A stretch of 64,000 bases of DNA from Hypholoma sublateritium FD-334 SS-4. Taxonomy: Eukaryota > Basidiomycota > Agaricomycetes > Agaricales > Strophariaceae. Location of the stretch: contig KN817523.1 of NCBI GenBank assembly GCA_000827495.1, positions 424,557 through 488,556 on the forward strand, written 5' to 3'. Of the stretch, positions 10,349-21,332 are shown piece by piece (position 1 is the stretch's first letter; each line of letters opens with the position of its first letter). Under the pieces are notes generated by a model. That model ran no database searches and was not told where the DNA came from. It saw nothing but the letters and a program-made list of their open reading frames with translations. The position numbers were made by a program, and so were the translations under genes.

Positions 10349-11540
10349 GCGGAATCTAGCCCACAACTTCCTTCCGATCGGCCGTCCTTTTTTAATTTGC
10401 ACCGCCCGCCCGGCAAGTGCTGTGCGTGCGGGGGCGCGGCGCCTTGAATCGAATCTCTTGCTCTCGCGGGGTGCCGTACACACGCCCGCCTCGAGGCAGG
10501 CCCTGGGAGCGCCGCACCCACGCCGCCCGCATTCGAAGCCCACGCGCGCAGCGCCCGCCATTGTCCCCGTGGGAGCCTCCCGTGGGGGAGCCATTGTCCG
10601 CCCGATATGGGACGCGCCGCGGCGCCTGCAGGCGCACCCCCTGCGGTGCCTGCGCGAAAAGACGCCTTGCCGCGTCGCCTGCGCAGATGATCATCAGCGA
10701 TACGCTCGATATAGGCGCAAGCAGATGATTTAATATTTTTTATCGGAGAGCGGAGAAGCAGAAGCAGCGCCGGATGAAAAAATGCCTCACCCTATGTACG
10801 ATAATCACTCAGATCCAGATTCAGCGGAAAGAACTCGTGTCCATTTTTTTTTGCGAGGCAGGGTAGTACTACTGGTAATACATTTGTGGTGGTGGTGGTA
10901 TGCGACTATAGTGATAGATATTGGGCAATAGCCAGGATAGAGTAACTACTGAACAACATTCGAACATGTATAGTGATGACAGCGTGACGAGGGGCAGCGG
11001 GGCGCGATCTTGTGGACAACGTAACATCATAGCGAAACAGGGATTTGCGGATGGGAGGGATGGCATGTCTGACGCTGGCCCAGCAGGTCGACGAAAACAA
11101 TTCGAGGGGCGGATAGTGGTGGCTTGGATGGCGGACGGCGAAACAGTATAGCAAGACGGAGACATGGGGTACGGAAGGGAAGTGATAGAGCAGTTTTTTC
11201 TGAAAAGCAAAACGGGATAGGAGAGGGGTTATTGGGTTATCACGTAGTTCGTGGTATATGGGCAAGGTAGCACAAGATTGAGAGCGAGAAAAGCGAGGAA
11301 CGGAGACGCAGTATTTAAGCAGGACAACGAGGAAGCAGTATTTAGATGGGAAGCAAAGCGCATAAGCAAAAAGCCACAGATATGGAAAACAGGAGAGCAT
11401 TAAACACAGACGGCATAACATATTCATAATGTTCGTGAATATTCAGCGTGGGGCGTTCATTCTTCGGAGCTGCCAGAGCTACGAACGAGTGGAGATGGCA
11501 TGTAGAGAGGTGTCGCCAGAGAGAACGGCGGACGCGCCGT
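10349..11540. other. Intergenic region with a GC-rich block, no gene seen
   Basis: From about 10360 to 10700 the DNA is strongly GC-rich, then turns AT-rich. Overlapping ORFs occur in several frames of the GC-rich part, as base composition alone would produce, and none has a recognisable motif. The AT-rich part (10730-11540) lies downstream of the HMG-box gene stop and may include its 3' UTR. The 173-codon minus-strand ORF at 10906-11427 looks spurious. Confidence 0.5.
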
Positions 11541-13197
11541 TCAAAGTTCAAGATCGGACATCGACGATTGGTAGTGGAGATCTTTCTTGTAGCTGCCACC
11601 GGCCCTGCGGAATCCAGAGTTCGAGGCGCCAGCGGGAGGAGCGTAAGCACTGGTCGAAGTGAACTCGACGGCCGGGGTATACGACTGCGCCGAGTAGTCG
11701 ACGGCGGTGTTCTCGACTGGCTGAAGCGCCATGTTCTTCAACGACTGATCCCCGCCGAAGATGTCCTGGTTAAACATCGGCTGCATCTGCTCCTGGGTCT
11801 GATACGGCTGTTGGAGCTGGTACGGCTGGGCCAAATACGTCTGCTCAGCCTGGTACTGTTGGCCATCAAAGATATTGGCGAACAACGACATGATGAAGTC
11901 GTTGTTGTTGTTGAAGTCGCCGTCGTTCGGGGCAGCCGGTATTTGGTCGAGCGCGTAGAAAGACCCTAAGTTGTTGCCAGAAACTTCCGTGGCGAGCAGA
12001 AGGGCAGGGTCAAGACTGGGAGACAGAGGCCCGAGGTACACGTCAAGCGGGCCAGGCTTGTTAGTGTTGAGGTCCGGGAAATTGTTCAGCTCGAAAGCTT
12101 GGAAATCAACGTTGTTGTTCATGAAGTCAACCTGGCTGTCAAAGGTAGTCGCGTTCTCGGTAACGAGCCAATTGTCGACAGCGTTGAAAGTGGGAGGAGG
12201 AACAGTGAACAACATCGATTGCTACGCAAAAGAAATCAGCAACAATTAACTGATAGATGTTTCCAAAACATACCGCGGTCAATTCCTCGATGCTCATACC
12301 GTTGTAGTTGTACTCCTCAGCAGGCTGTTCGGTGGATGTTGACGCGGGGATATCGACACCTTCCCAGGCCTGGTAGATGCCGGCGGCGGCCTCCGTGTCA
12401 AAGAACTCGACGGCCTCAGTCTCGGGGGCACTGGTGGCAACAGCATCCGCGGCCTTTTCAGCGACCTGGAATTGCTCAAAGGGGTAAGGAAGGGGCGAGG
12501 TCGGCTGAGTGAGGGGGGTTTTCGGGAATGGACTCTCAGCAGCTGGAGACGCAGAGCTGGAAGCCGCGGTGGGGTGCGCTTCTTCGTCATCGGCCAACGA
12601 AGCATACGACATGGCAGGGGATACGCCAGCGGGGTGGAACTGGGAGAAATGGGTCGCTGGGAAGTAGTACGGCTGAGCGCGCGTGGAATGGGCGACGGAA
12701 ACAGGGCCGCGGGAGGCGGCGGCGTTCGACTTGTTGAGCTTGGCGAGGCGAGCCTGCTCCTTCTTCTCGGCGGCGGCCTGCTTCTTGGCCTCGACGAGGC
12801 GCTCCTTCTCCTCGCGCTTCATAGGCTTGAACTTGTAGTCCGGAAACCTCAGCTTGTGGAGGGCTTTGATTTGCTCAGCGAGGTCGTCCCAGAGCTGGCG
12901 GTTCTCTATGGGTAAGGAGTCCCATAGTTCCTTTGTTATGCCCGACACCTTGCCCTGCGCGGGGAGGGGGCCCATCCACGAGGGCCAGTTGCGCGTGACT
13001 TCGCGGCGGAAAAGAATCCATGAATTACAGGGACGGGGAATCTTGCCGTCGACGACGTCCTGCACGAACATCTCGGGATCTATGGGAAGGGGGATGATGA
13101 AAGGATGGGATGACGGGATATGGTGGGTGGGCATGTTGATGGGAACTGGTGGCATCTTTGGACTGGGCGAGGGCTTCCGCCCTCTTAGAAGGGGCAT
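11541..13197 (-). CDS. HMG-box (MATA_HMG type) transcription factor
   Basis: Two exons (13197-12274 and 12221-11541) around a 52-base intron give 534 residues. A DNA-binding HMG box spans about residues 53-125: IPRPCNSWILFRRE, then GITKELWDSLPIENRQLWDD and FPDYKFKPMKREEKERL. The opening PRPxNxWILFR is typical of the fungal MATA_HMG subclass, which includes mating-type and developmental regulators. A basic, coiled Lys/Glu/Ala stretch follows (130-160). The rest is Ser/Pro/Gln/Asn-rich and acidic, as in activation domains. The start ATG at 13197 is the first in frame. Target genes are unknown. It need not be a mating-type gene: Agaricomycete mating type uses homeodomain and pheromone/receptor loci. 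Confidence 0.88.
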
Positions 13198-13740
13198 TGA
13201 GGTTGGATGATCGTGGTTGAAGGTTGGGAGACGCGGCGGGCAGAGAGCCCGGCAGTTGCAGGGAGTGGCGAAAGCAGAGTGGGGATGGATAAAGAAACGC
13301 GAACCGAAAGAAAGGGCTGTTCTCTTTGTACCTGCTTACTCGCCACAAATGGAAACAAATACATGTCACTGTTACTGTCACTGAATCATGCGGTCACACG
13401 TAGCGCGTGTGTCGTGAGAACGCGACTGGGACCAGACCCTGCCCAGTCAACCCCTTCCGTCCATCGCTCGGCAACACGCAGTCCTGCGATGTTAGAGCAA
13501 TATCTCACTTTGATCAGCTACATATTCAATAGAATCCATCAAGTGTTATCGATTGGCCGTGGGCGTGGATGCAAAGTGCAGGGTCGGACGAAACTTGTAT
13601 GGGCATACTAGTACAATTGGTACATACACTGATCAAGACGATAATTTCAAGGACATGGAACAAGAGAAATCGCAGCAATGGAGCCCAGCGGATGAGAAGC
13701 ATGTCTGTCACTCCGGATCGTTTTGAAGTGCGCGACGCGA
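13198..13740. other. Intergenic region upstream of the HMG-box gene
   Basis: These 543 bases carry the promoter of the HMG-box gene and the 3' flank of the RRM gene, both on the minus strand. I see no further gene or strong element. Confidence 0.5.
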
Positions 13741-14667
13741 TTAGTATGCTCCTGGGAATTGAGGCGTAAGTATATGTCTGTATGAAGAGATGGACGACAA
13801 ACCTTGGCCGGATCCGTATCCTCCTCCACCACCGCTGGTGTAGCCTCCGCCGCCTTGGTAGCCTCCGCCACCCTGGTAACCTCCTCCACCAGAGTAGCCT
13901 CCGCCGCCGTAGCCACCGGAACCTCCACCACCCTGGTACCCTCCTCCTCCTTGGTAGCCCCCTCCTGAATCTGCCGATCAGCCAACGATGCCTCTTAACG
14001 TCAAGGAGCCGGACATACCTCCTCCGCCGTAACCTCCACCTCCTCCTCCACCGTATCCTCCTGCAAGTAAGAGCGATCTGTCAGAAGCGAGACACGGCCA
14101 CATAGATCAGGAACATACCTCCTCCTCCACCTCCTCCTCCACCGCGGGCGTTAGCGAGGTTGACCTTAATGCGACGTCCATCAAGCTCCTGCTCATTCAG
14201 TCCTCCGATGGCAGCGTTGGCCTCATCAGCAGTGCTGTATGTAACAAATCCGAATCCACGAGAACGACCAGTGTCACGGTCGCGCATGACGATCGACTGT
14301 ACAACAACAACAACAATCGGTCAACTTAAGCTCACGCGAAGCAGCAGGGACGGCATTGGCAAGCGCGCAAGACATCGAAACGGTTGATAAAGAGAAATAA
14401 GATAGCGTACATCTAGGACCTGACCAAATTCGGAAAATGCCTATAATTGGGAACATATGCGATAAGACACGATGACGGACAATAGCAGACAATACTGCGT
14501 ATCAGAATCAAACTGACTTGACGAAGGGTATCATCGGTCGTGTTCCAACTCAAATTGCTACATGAGGTATCAAATAACTATTAGTCGAACTCCTCCCACG
14601 AAAAGGAGAAGCCATGCGGAACTCGAAGCAAGACACAGACTGACCCAACATAAACTTTGGAAGACAT
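13741..14667 (-). CDS. Glycine-rich RNA-binding protein with one RRM
   Basis: Seven small exons (14667-14645, 14557-14518, 14440-14411, 14296-14119, 14060-14019, 13970-13803, 13751-13741) join in phase to 163 residues. Residues 4-78 form one RRM: RNP2 is VYVGNL at 5-10 and RNP1 is RGFGFVTY at 44-51. The rest is a Gly-rich tail with repeats of GGGGY, GGYQGGG and similar, ending SGQGAY. This is the architecture of plant and fungal GRP/cold-inducible RNA-binding proteins, which act as RNA chaperones in nucleus and cytoplasm. The final exon is only 11 bases. Identity is clear at family level; no ortholog symbol is safe. Confidence 0.92.
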
Positions 14668-14793
14668 CACTGCGATCTCTTACAACTGGAACCTGATAAA
14701 CGAGACTTGAACCGAAACCGAAACGAAACTCGTAACGAAGGCTGTGGTGGTTGGAAGGTAAGGAGAGGAAGAACAGACTTTGATGAAAATAGT

Positions 14794-14801
14794 CTTATAT
14801 A
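14794..14801 (-). promoter_or_regulatory. TATA box of the RRM gene
   Basis: On the minus strand the sequence reads TATATAAG, 127 bases upstream of the ATG at 14667. Composition and spacing suit a core promoter of a highly expressed fungal gene. Confidence 0.45.
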
Positions 14802-15366
14802 CCCCCAGCGATATTCGGACTCCGCTGTTACCTCATCCAGCTGAATTCCCTAATAGATGACCCCCGTGCAGTCATCCCGACGCCCGAGCCGCCTGCCGCC
14901 TGATCGACTCCAATCCAGGCCCTCTTCCGCCCATATATCGCCCCCGTTCCCGCAGCACCACCATAAAAAGCTCCACTCACCGCGATCCTTGTCCCCAGCT
15001 ATGCGAACAGCGCCCGTGCAGCAGATGGGGGCCTGGCACATGTCTCTGCATCCACTGCGGGTCAACTGTGCGGAGATTTCCCGTGACATGTTAATTCAGT
15101 CGCGCTTCCAAAGCTTGTTTAAATAGACCAGAATATCAGGCAAATGTCATTCAATGCATACGAATTTTAAAAGAGGAATGAGTATGATAAAGTGCATTGG
15201 AGAAGTCGTGATGAGGATAGAATGGATGTGTGCGGAACCATGTAGCGAAAACCTAGTGGATGGATACTGAAATGCCGCAGAGGGAAAAAAGAGGAACATG
15301 GTGTAAGTCGTAAATCATTAAGCGAGGGAAAGTCAATCGAGACCATAACAGGAAAAGGGGCCGCGT
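14802..15366. other. Intergenic region, RRM promoter and ABC transporter 3' flank
   Basis: No gene is seen. It lies between the stop of the ABC transporter and the TATA box of the RRM gene, both on the minus strand. Confidence 0.5.
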
Positions 15367-18300
15367 TTAAAGGGTACCTTTTCTGTTTTTGTCCTTCTTG
15401 TCCTTCTTCTTGAGCTTTCCCTTGCTGTCGTCGCCGGCGCCCGTGATACTCCCAGCAGGACTATCATTCGAAGCGCCGGCGTTGCTGCCTTCTCCGCGAG
15501 TAGCCGCGTCATCAGAGGAAACCCTCGGGGATTGCTCGCGTTTGAAGCCAGGGAGCCCAGAGATGGAAGGAATCATAGAGGAAGATCCAGTTCGTCGTGT
15601 AGTGAGAGAGATTCGTCGTGCCAGACGTTGGAAGTTCTGGGAGGAGATGCGCTTGCGTTTTGGTTCGCTCTCCGGGTCGGGAGTGCCAGTACGAGACGGG
15701 GGAGAGTTGACAGACGCGCCGAAGGTAACAGCCGGACCGGGTGCGGGCATGGGCAAGGGCATGGCGACTTGCGCAGGGGCACCAGAGGCAGGGGTTTCAA
15801 CGCGGTGTATCTCAGATTGGCTATCGCTCGAGGTTGGGAATGCTATCGGAGAAGACAAGGGAGTTGGTGAATGGATCAAAGCTTCCTCGATTGTAGGCTC
15901 TTGAGCGGCAGGAGCTTCAGCGGGGACGTCTGGTGTATCAGCGGATGCCGGGAATGGCTGCGGCTCAGTGATAAGCGGTTCTACAGGTGCAGCTTCTTCA
16001 TCGATGTCGACTGGTTCAGCACGGACAGACGGTGTATATTCAATTGCTTCTGAGACAGGTTCAGTCGGTTGCACTGCAATTTCCTCAGGCTGCGCATCTT
16101 GAATCTCTTGGACTTCTGCGGTATCAACAGCGTACCCAGAGACTTCGTGCTTGATACTAGCTTCTGCGATTGATGGAGCAGGGCCTTCACTAGAAGAAAC
16201 CTGGTTCGCCCACATCGAAGCAAATAATCCGTTGAGTTCCACCAATTCTCTGAAGCTACCTTGCTCATAGATTTGGCCATCTTTGAGCACAAGAATTCTA
16301 TGCATAAATCAATATAAAGTTTGGGAGCAGGTAGGATGCCAGACTCACATATCGGCAGATGCAATAGTCTGGTAAACGAAAGGCTTTAGCTGGTGTTACG
16401 AATTTTTACGAAATTCTTACAGATAAACGATGGGCAATCGACAGGGAAGAACGACCTTGGACAAGGTTTTGGAGGGCTTTCTGTATGTCCTTTTCAGTAG
16501 AAGTATCAAGAGCACTGAATTTAAATGAGTTCAATTTTCCAACACAACTACGGAAAGGTTGATTATACCTGGTGGCTTCATCCAAAAGTAAGATAGGTGG
16601 GTTCTTCAGTAACGTTCGCGCAATGGACACGCGCTGCTTTTCACCGCCGCTGAGTCTAACACCGCGCTCACCAACCTTGGTGTTATAACCTGAAGCAATA
16701 TGAGCACTTGTTCAGATGTTGCAAGTGGCATAATGGTTTACCGTCAGGGAAACCCATGATCCTCTCGTGCATCTGAGCAGATTTGGCGGCAGCTTCGATT
16801 TCTTCGGGAGTTGACCCAAATTTGCCATACCTACGAGAGGATGAGGACGCATTCATTCGGCGACAGTAATTTCACATACCCAATGTTATACTGAATGCTC
16901 GAATTGAAAAGGACGGAATCTTGCGGAACCACTCCTATCGCTTTGCGCAGACTTTTCTGAGTAATGTCCCTTGATGTACTTTTAAAAAATGAAACTATCC
17001 AAGGCTTTCAAACACATACCTGATATCCTGACCATCTATGAGAATCCTCCCTTGTCCTTCGCCCAAGTCATAGAAGCGATACAGAAGGCGAAGGATCGTA
17101 GATTTTCCAGAACCAGATTCTCCTACGAGCGCTACAGATGAGCCCTTGGGGACCTTGAATGAAACGCCGTTGATGGCAGTCGTTCGGCCATCGTCGTATG
17201 AAAAATGAACGTCATCTGCGGCCGCCGTTCGTCAGTGACTAGTGACCCATGACCACACCCTGACTTAGATCACACCCACCAAATTCGATTTCTCCGCTAT
17301 GGACGACGAGATCGGCGGCATTTTCCTTGTCGTTGACCTCCGTGGGTTCGCTAAGCAAAGCAAGAAGCTTCTCGGTATCGACCAATGACTGATTGATCGA
17401 ACGGTAAATACGTCCCAATTGATTAAGCGGCCCATATAACTGTTTACAAATTTAGCAAATGAAAAATAGATAGTTGTCAAAGATAGAAACTAACCTGAGC
17501 AAGGTAGGTAATGAACTTGACAAATTCGCTGCCTTTATGCTGTCCGTCGAATACGACTTGCCTGGCGACCATCAGCGATCCGACGAGAAGTCCAGCAGTC
17601 TGTTTTCAACGGTGTGTTCGAGTGAGTAGCCCTTGGAAAGAATGTAAAATGAACTCACGATGATGAAGGCTTGGGTTAAGTTCAAAAGGTTCAGAGAAAC
17701 TGTAGGATGGTCAACTAAGAGATAATATTCCTTATTGTAGCGATCCACATACTGATCACTTTGTATTCCAGCGCTTGATATTCTCTGATCGCCTCTCGGT
17801 AACGTTCTCCTTCATGCTCTTCACCACCAAAGTATTTAACCGTCTCGTAGTTGAGTAGGCAATCGGTATGAATACCGCGAGTTGCCTTGCAAAAAGACCA
17901 GCATCAGAATTAGTGTGTAAAGTAGATCATGAACGCTTACAATATCACGTTCATTCATCTGGCGCCTGAGTCGGGTTCGCCATTGAGTGAGTATAACACT
18001 GGCGGCCACTGAGAATATGTAAGTAGATTTTTTAAGCTTTATGTAATAGTAGACAGACCATAGGCGAACATCACGATGAAGATGACCAGCGACAAGGTCC
18101 ATGAAAAAAGAACCCAGAAAGCAATCAAGGCAATGGCAATATCCATGAAAGTCGGGAGGACACTGAACAAGAGCAGCTATATTTCTGTTAATAAAACATC
18201 CCAGGAATAGAAACGGCAGACAACACACTTCCAAAGTATGGTTGATGGCAGCGCCACGATCCAAAACGCGAAGAACCTCGCCAGTCTTACGCTTGGTGTG

Positions 18301-19762
18301 CCATGAGTAAGAAAGATTGAGTAGGTGATCGAAAGATAATTGAGACATTTCTGAAAAGTCATGTTGGTACGCGATAACAGCGAGATGTAAAGTATAATCA
18401 TACCTCTGTCGGAGTATTGCATAACAGGAGCCCAGAGACACTGTACGTTTTTCTGTCAAATGCACATATTCTTCACTGGAGGAAAACACGTACGTCCTGG
18501 AGCGCAGAAAGTCCGCCGCTGCCTTGTAGGAACCGCAGACCGGCATATCCGAAGAGGTATGGCCAAGGAGAGCCAGCTGAAGTGCCCTCAAGAACGCTAA
18601 CAAGCTTTCCTATCGTAAGGGGCATGGCCAAGTTTATCACGCGTCCAAGAAGGAGAATAATCAAACATAAGGCCTAATATATCATTTAGCTATCTTTCGC
18701 GTACTGTGCCAAAGAAACTTAGACTTACGCCTAAAAATTGAAGCCATCTATCGTTTTTCGGCCAGAGGTAGGGACCGAGCCTACGGATGCGCACCCAAAG
18801 TTCTCCCCAGGAGGGCTCTAAGGAGATCTCAGGTTTTAAATTGGCCTATAACAGTGATTTAGCCGACCTATACTCCTGGATATACGTTACAAATACCTTG
18901 GCGTCAGTCGGCGCAGTAGAAGGTGAAGGAGTGGCTGCACGAGTGACAGGGGTCGATGTCTGGAGATTTGAACGCGTAGTGCGGAAAGTGCCGTATTTGC
19001 TGCCTTCGCCGTTGATAGCGGAAACACCAGATAGACCTGCAGACGGTTGCGAGCCAATTCCAGGAGGGAGAAGGAATGTAGAAGTCGTGGGCTCTGGAGA
19101 TTCGACATCGTCGAATGATCCCACAGAGCTATAAATGACGCGAGGGGACAATAGCCCCACTAGGAGTGGAAGGAGTAAGACAATGCGGAAAGCAGGGAAT
19201 AAAACATGAACTAGAGTGCGAATGGAAAAAACGGGGGCTACATACAAGTATAGTCAGCGTATGCAAATAAATGACGCGTAGATATTAATCACGTACGTGT
19301 TTGACCATGTCGAAGACGGAAGGCCAGCAGCACGGCTAAAGTTATGTCGAACGCTAAAGAAGCGGTGATGGCCACTTTCACCCTCTTCAGGGACCACACT
19401 GGAAGACCATGGATATCCTTCCATGCTCCAAGAGCTGCTAGGCCGGAAAACGCGACGACACCAGTAACTGTGTTGATTGGGATACCAGAATGACGAGGCC
19501 AATCGTTATCGAGGACGGCGATGACAACGAAAGCAAGGCCATCGAACAAATAAGTCAATGAAATGAGCGACAAGAAGGTTAGTATAAGGGCTCGTCGAGG
19601 GATTGAAGTTGCGACAACGACGGGCGTGATTGGGGAGGGTGAAGAGGGAGGTTGAGAGCGGATAATGAGCAAAGATAAAGCAGAAAGGAGAACAATTCCT
19701 GGAGAAAGAACACGAGCAGTAAGAGTAGGAAGCAAAGGGAAGACCGTGTCGAAGGCCATCAT
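15367..19762 (-). CDS. ABC half-transporter, HMT1/ABCB6-like, with long C-terminal tail
   Basis: Nineteen exons sum to 3429 bases (1142 residues). Order: an extra N-terminal membrane domain in residues 1-200 with about five helices; an ABC membrane domain at roughly 310-590 ([18 protein letters not shown], then [20 protein letters not shown]); and one nucleotide-binding domain. That domain has Walker [10 protein letters not shown] near 663-671, signature LSGGEKQRV near 767, Walker B ILLLDEAT near 787 and switch His in SIAHRLS near 823. An extra N-terminal membrane domain plus a half-transporter core is the plan of vacuolar HMT1 and ABCB6, which move glutathione- or phytochelatin-bound metals or porphyrins. 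Substrate and membrane are therefore inferred. The last 280 residues are a Pro/Glu/Ser-rich tail ending in a Lys-rich block ([16 protein letters not shown]), longer than in the named homologues. The start is the first of two adjacent ATGs. Confidence 0.92.
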
Positions 19763-20590
19763 CGGAGGCGTCAAGGTTGACGTTGACGGAGAGCTTCCTT
19801 GGACCTTCGTGAGTCGTAGACTAACGAGGAGCGAAGATTGAAGAACGCGGCACGAGGCGCTCACCGCTCCATGCAAGAATGAACTTCTACCTCATCACGT
19901 GTACGGCTGATCCAGATGCATGTCTCAGGGGTCGTCCGACCGATACCACCAAGAATCAAGATACCACTGCGATTCCTACCTATCGCCCAATGCCCAACGC
20001 TTCTCAAACGCATAGCTTCTCCTAATATTTCGACACTTGTCGTGTACACTAAATAGCCCTTATTAGGACATGGAGACCTTGAGCCATCCCCGGACAGACA
20101 CCTCGATACCAATGGGTCAAATCCTCTTACCCTACGTATACTAGTATACGTGCGCGGACTCGGCGCGTGTAACTTTGACAAGAGCGCGTACAAGTCTGGT
20201 GCCCCGTCCTTGAACTGGTTCCATCTGCTGGACTCCAAGAGGCAGTGTATGTCGTGGAAAGGCAAGGTGGGCCGTCTCTAGAGCTCTCTAGAGGTGTTGA
20301 AGAAGGCCGGCTGAGGACGGCAGGCTAAACAATGTAGCCATTTATAATAAGGGACCTTCCATGAATTTTTCGTAAGAAAGATAAGGAGACTCCGCGATGG
20401 TTGGATGTGTGGATATTCGATGTTCGCGTTGATCTGTGGGGATTTCATAGGTGATGGATTTCATAACGATTCGAAGTTGGGTAGGTATGAGAGAGAGACG
20501 TGGAATGCTATTTCAAACGCGTGGTTATCGACGCAAATTATGGCAGGAGTGTGAATATGTAACCCTACCCGCTGATCAGTAGTCACAGTA
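19763..20590. other. Intergenic region upstream of the ABC transporter gene
   Basis: These 828 bases should hold the ABC transporter promoter. A 134-codon minus-strand ORF (19861-20265) lacks a domain and biased composition, and I do not call it. Confidence 0.45.
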
Positions 20591-20902
20591 TCAACCGTCG
20601 ATCCCATCCAACAAGCCCTCATATTTCGACCTTGCCTCCTCAATCTTAGAGCCTTGCATCTCTAGTTTCCCAGAATCGTGAAGGCGGATAGCAGCTCGCG
20701 ATTCTTTGACGTATTCGTATGACAAAGATACTGACGAATCCACCCGGCTTGCGGACCCATCCTCAGCCTTGGTGTCATTCCCCACGCGTATCTTGAATAT
20801 TTCCGGTATGCCGCATCCTGATGACCGAAGAACAGCAAGATCTCGTAAGACATCTGATATAGGAAGAGGTTTGGATGGAAGTTTCTGAGGTTTAACGGAC
20901 AT
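20591..20902 (-). CDS. Small uncharacterised protein, 103 residues
   Basis: A single uninterrupted frame from ATG 20902 to TGA 20591-20593. It begins MSVKPQKLPSKPLPISDVLR, has a Ser/Asp-rich middle, and ends in a charged helix (SYEYVKESRAAIRLHD ... IEEARSKYEGLL) that could form a short coiled coil. There is no signal peptide or membrane segment. It is divergent from NAD kinase with 430 bases between starts. Protein-like composition and a clean start support it being real. I recognise no family and give no function. Confidence 0.6.
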   Translation of the reverse strand: MSVKPQKLPSKPLPISDVLRDLAVLRSSGCGIPEIFKIRVGNDTKAEDGSASRVDSSVSLSYEYVKESRAAIRLHDSGKLEMQGSKIEEARSKYEGLLDGIDG

Positions 20903-21332
20903 GATAGTTAGCGATGGTAATGGAACAGGTTTGAGCTTTGGATGAGGTGATAGATCAGGGTCGAGCGACTAGCGTAAGCGTGAAAAACGATTCATTGCCA
21001 TGGGTTCGGATGGATGGATGATGGTGGTCCACGCCGACCTACGCCGGCCAACGTTCATTCGTCGGCCCTAATTGGATGCTGACGCGCCTGTGGAAAGAGG
21101 GGCCCAATTGTTACCCGGCTTTCGCCCATCTATTTCTACGCGATCTTCAAATCACTTGAAAGCGATAGAAACGCTCGTCGTCCGGACGACTCCAACCACT
21201 GATAAACGCGTCAGGATGAGTGTAACTGTAAGAATCAACTTTGGATTTCGAGATCTGTTATTAGAGTTCTGACACCTCCAACAGCCCAATAGAACCCCAT
21301 TGCTGACACCGCTGCCGCTGCTCCACACGAAC
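20903..21332. promoter_or_regulatory. Divergent promoter region, small protein / NAD kinase
   Basis: These 430 bases separate two divergent starts and must contain both promoters. Around 21018-21062 there is a short near-repeat (CGCCGACCTACGCCGGCCAACG). I see no definite TATA box. Confidence 0.4.

Noticed and set aside
10906..11427. 173-codon minus-strand ORF rich in Cys, Ser and Phe
   Set aside because: No domain, odd composition, and it lies downstream of the HMG-box gene in an AT-rich region likely to be its 3' flank.
13803..14119. Periodic repeats in the RRM gene
   Set aside because: They are GGY-type codon repeats of the glycine-rich tail, not an independent repeat element.
19861..20265. 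134-codon minus-strand ORF upstream of the ABC transporter
   Set aside because: No recognisable motif or splice partner; it overlaps the expected promoter.
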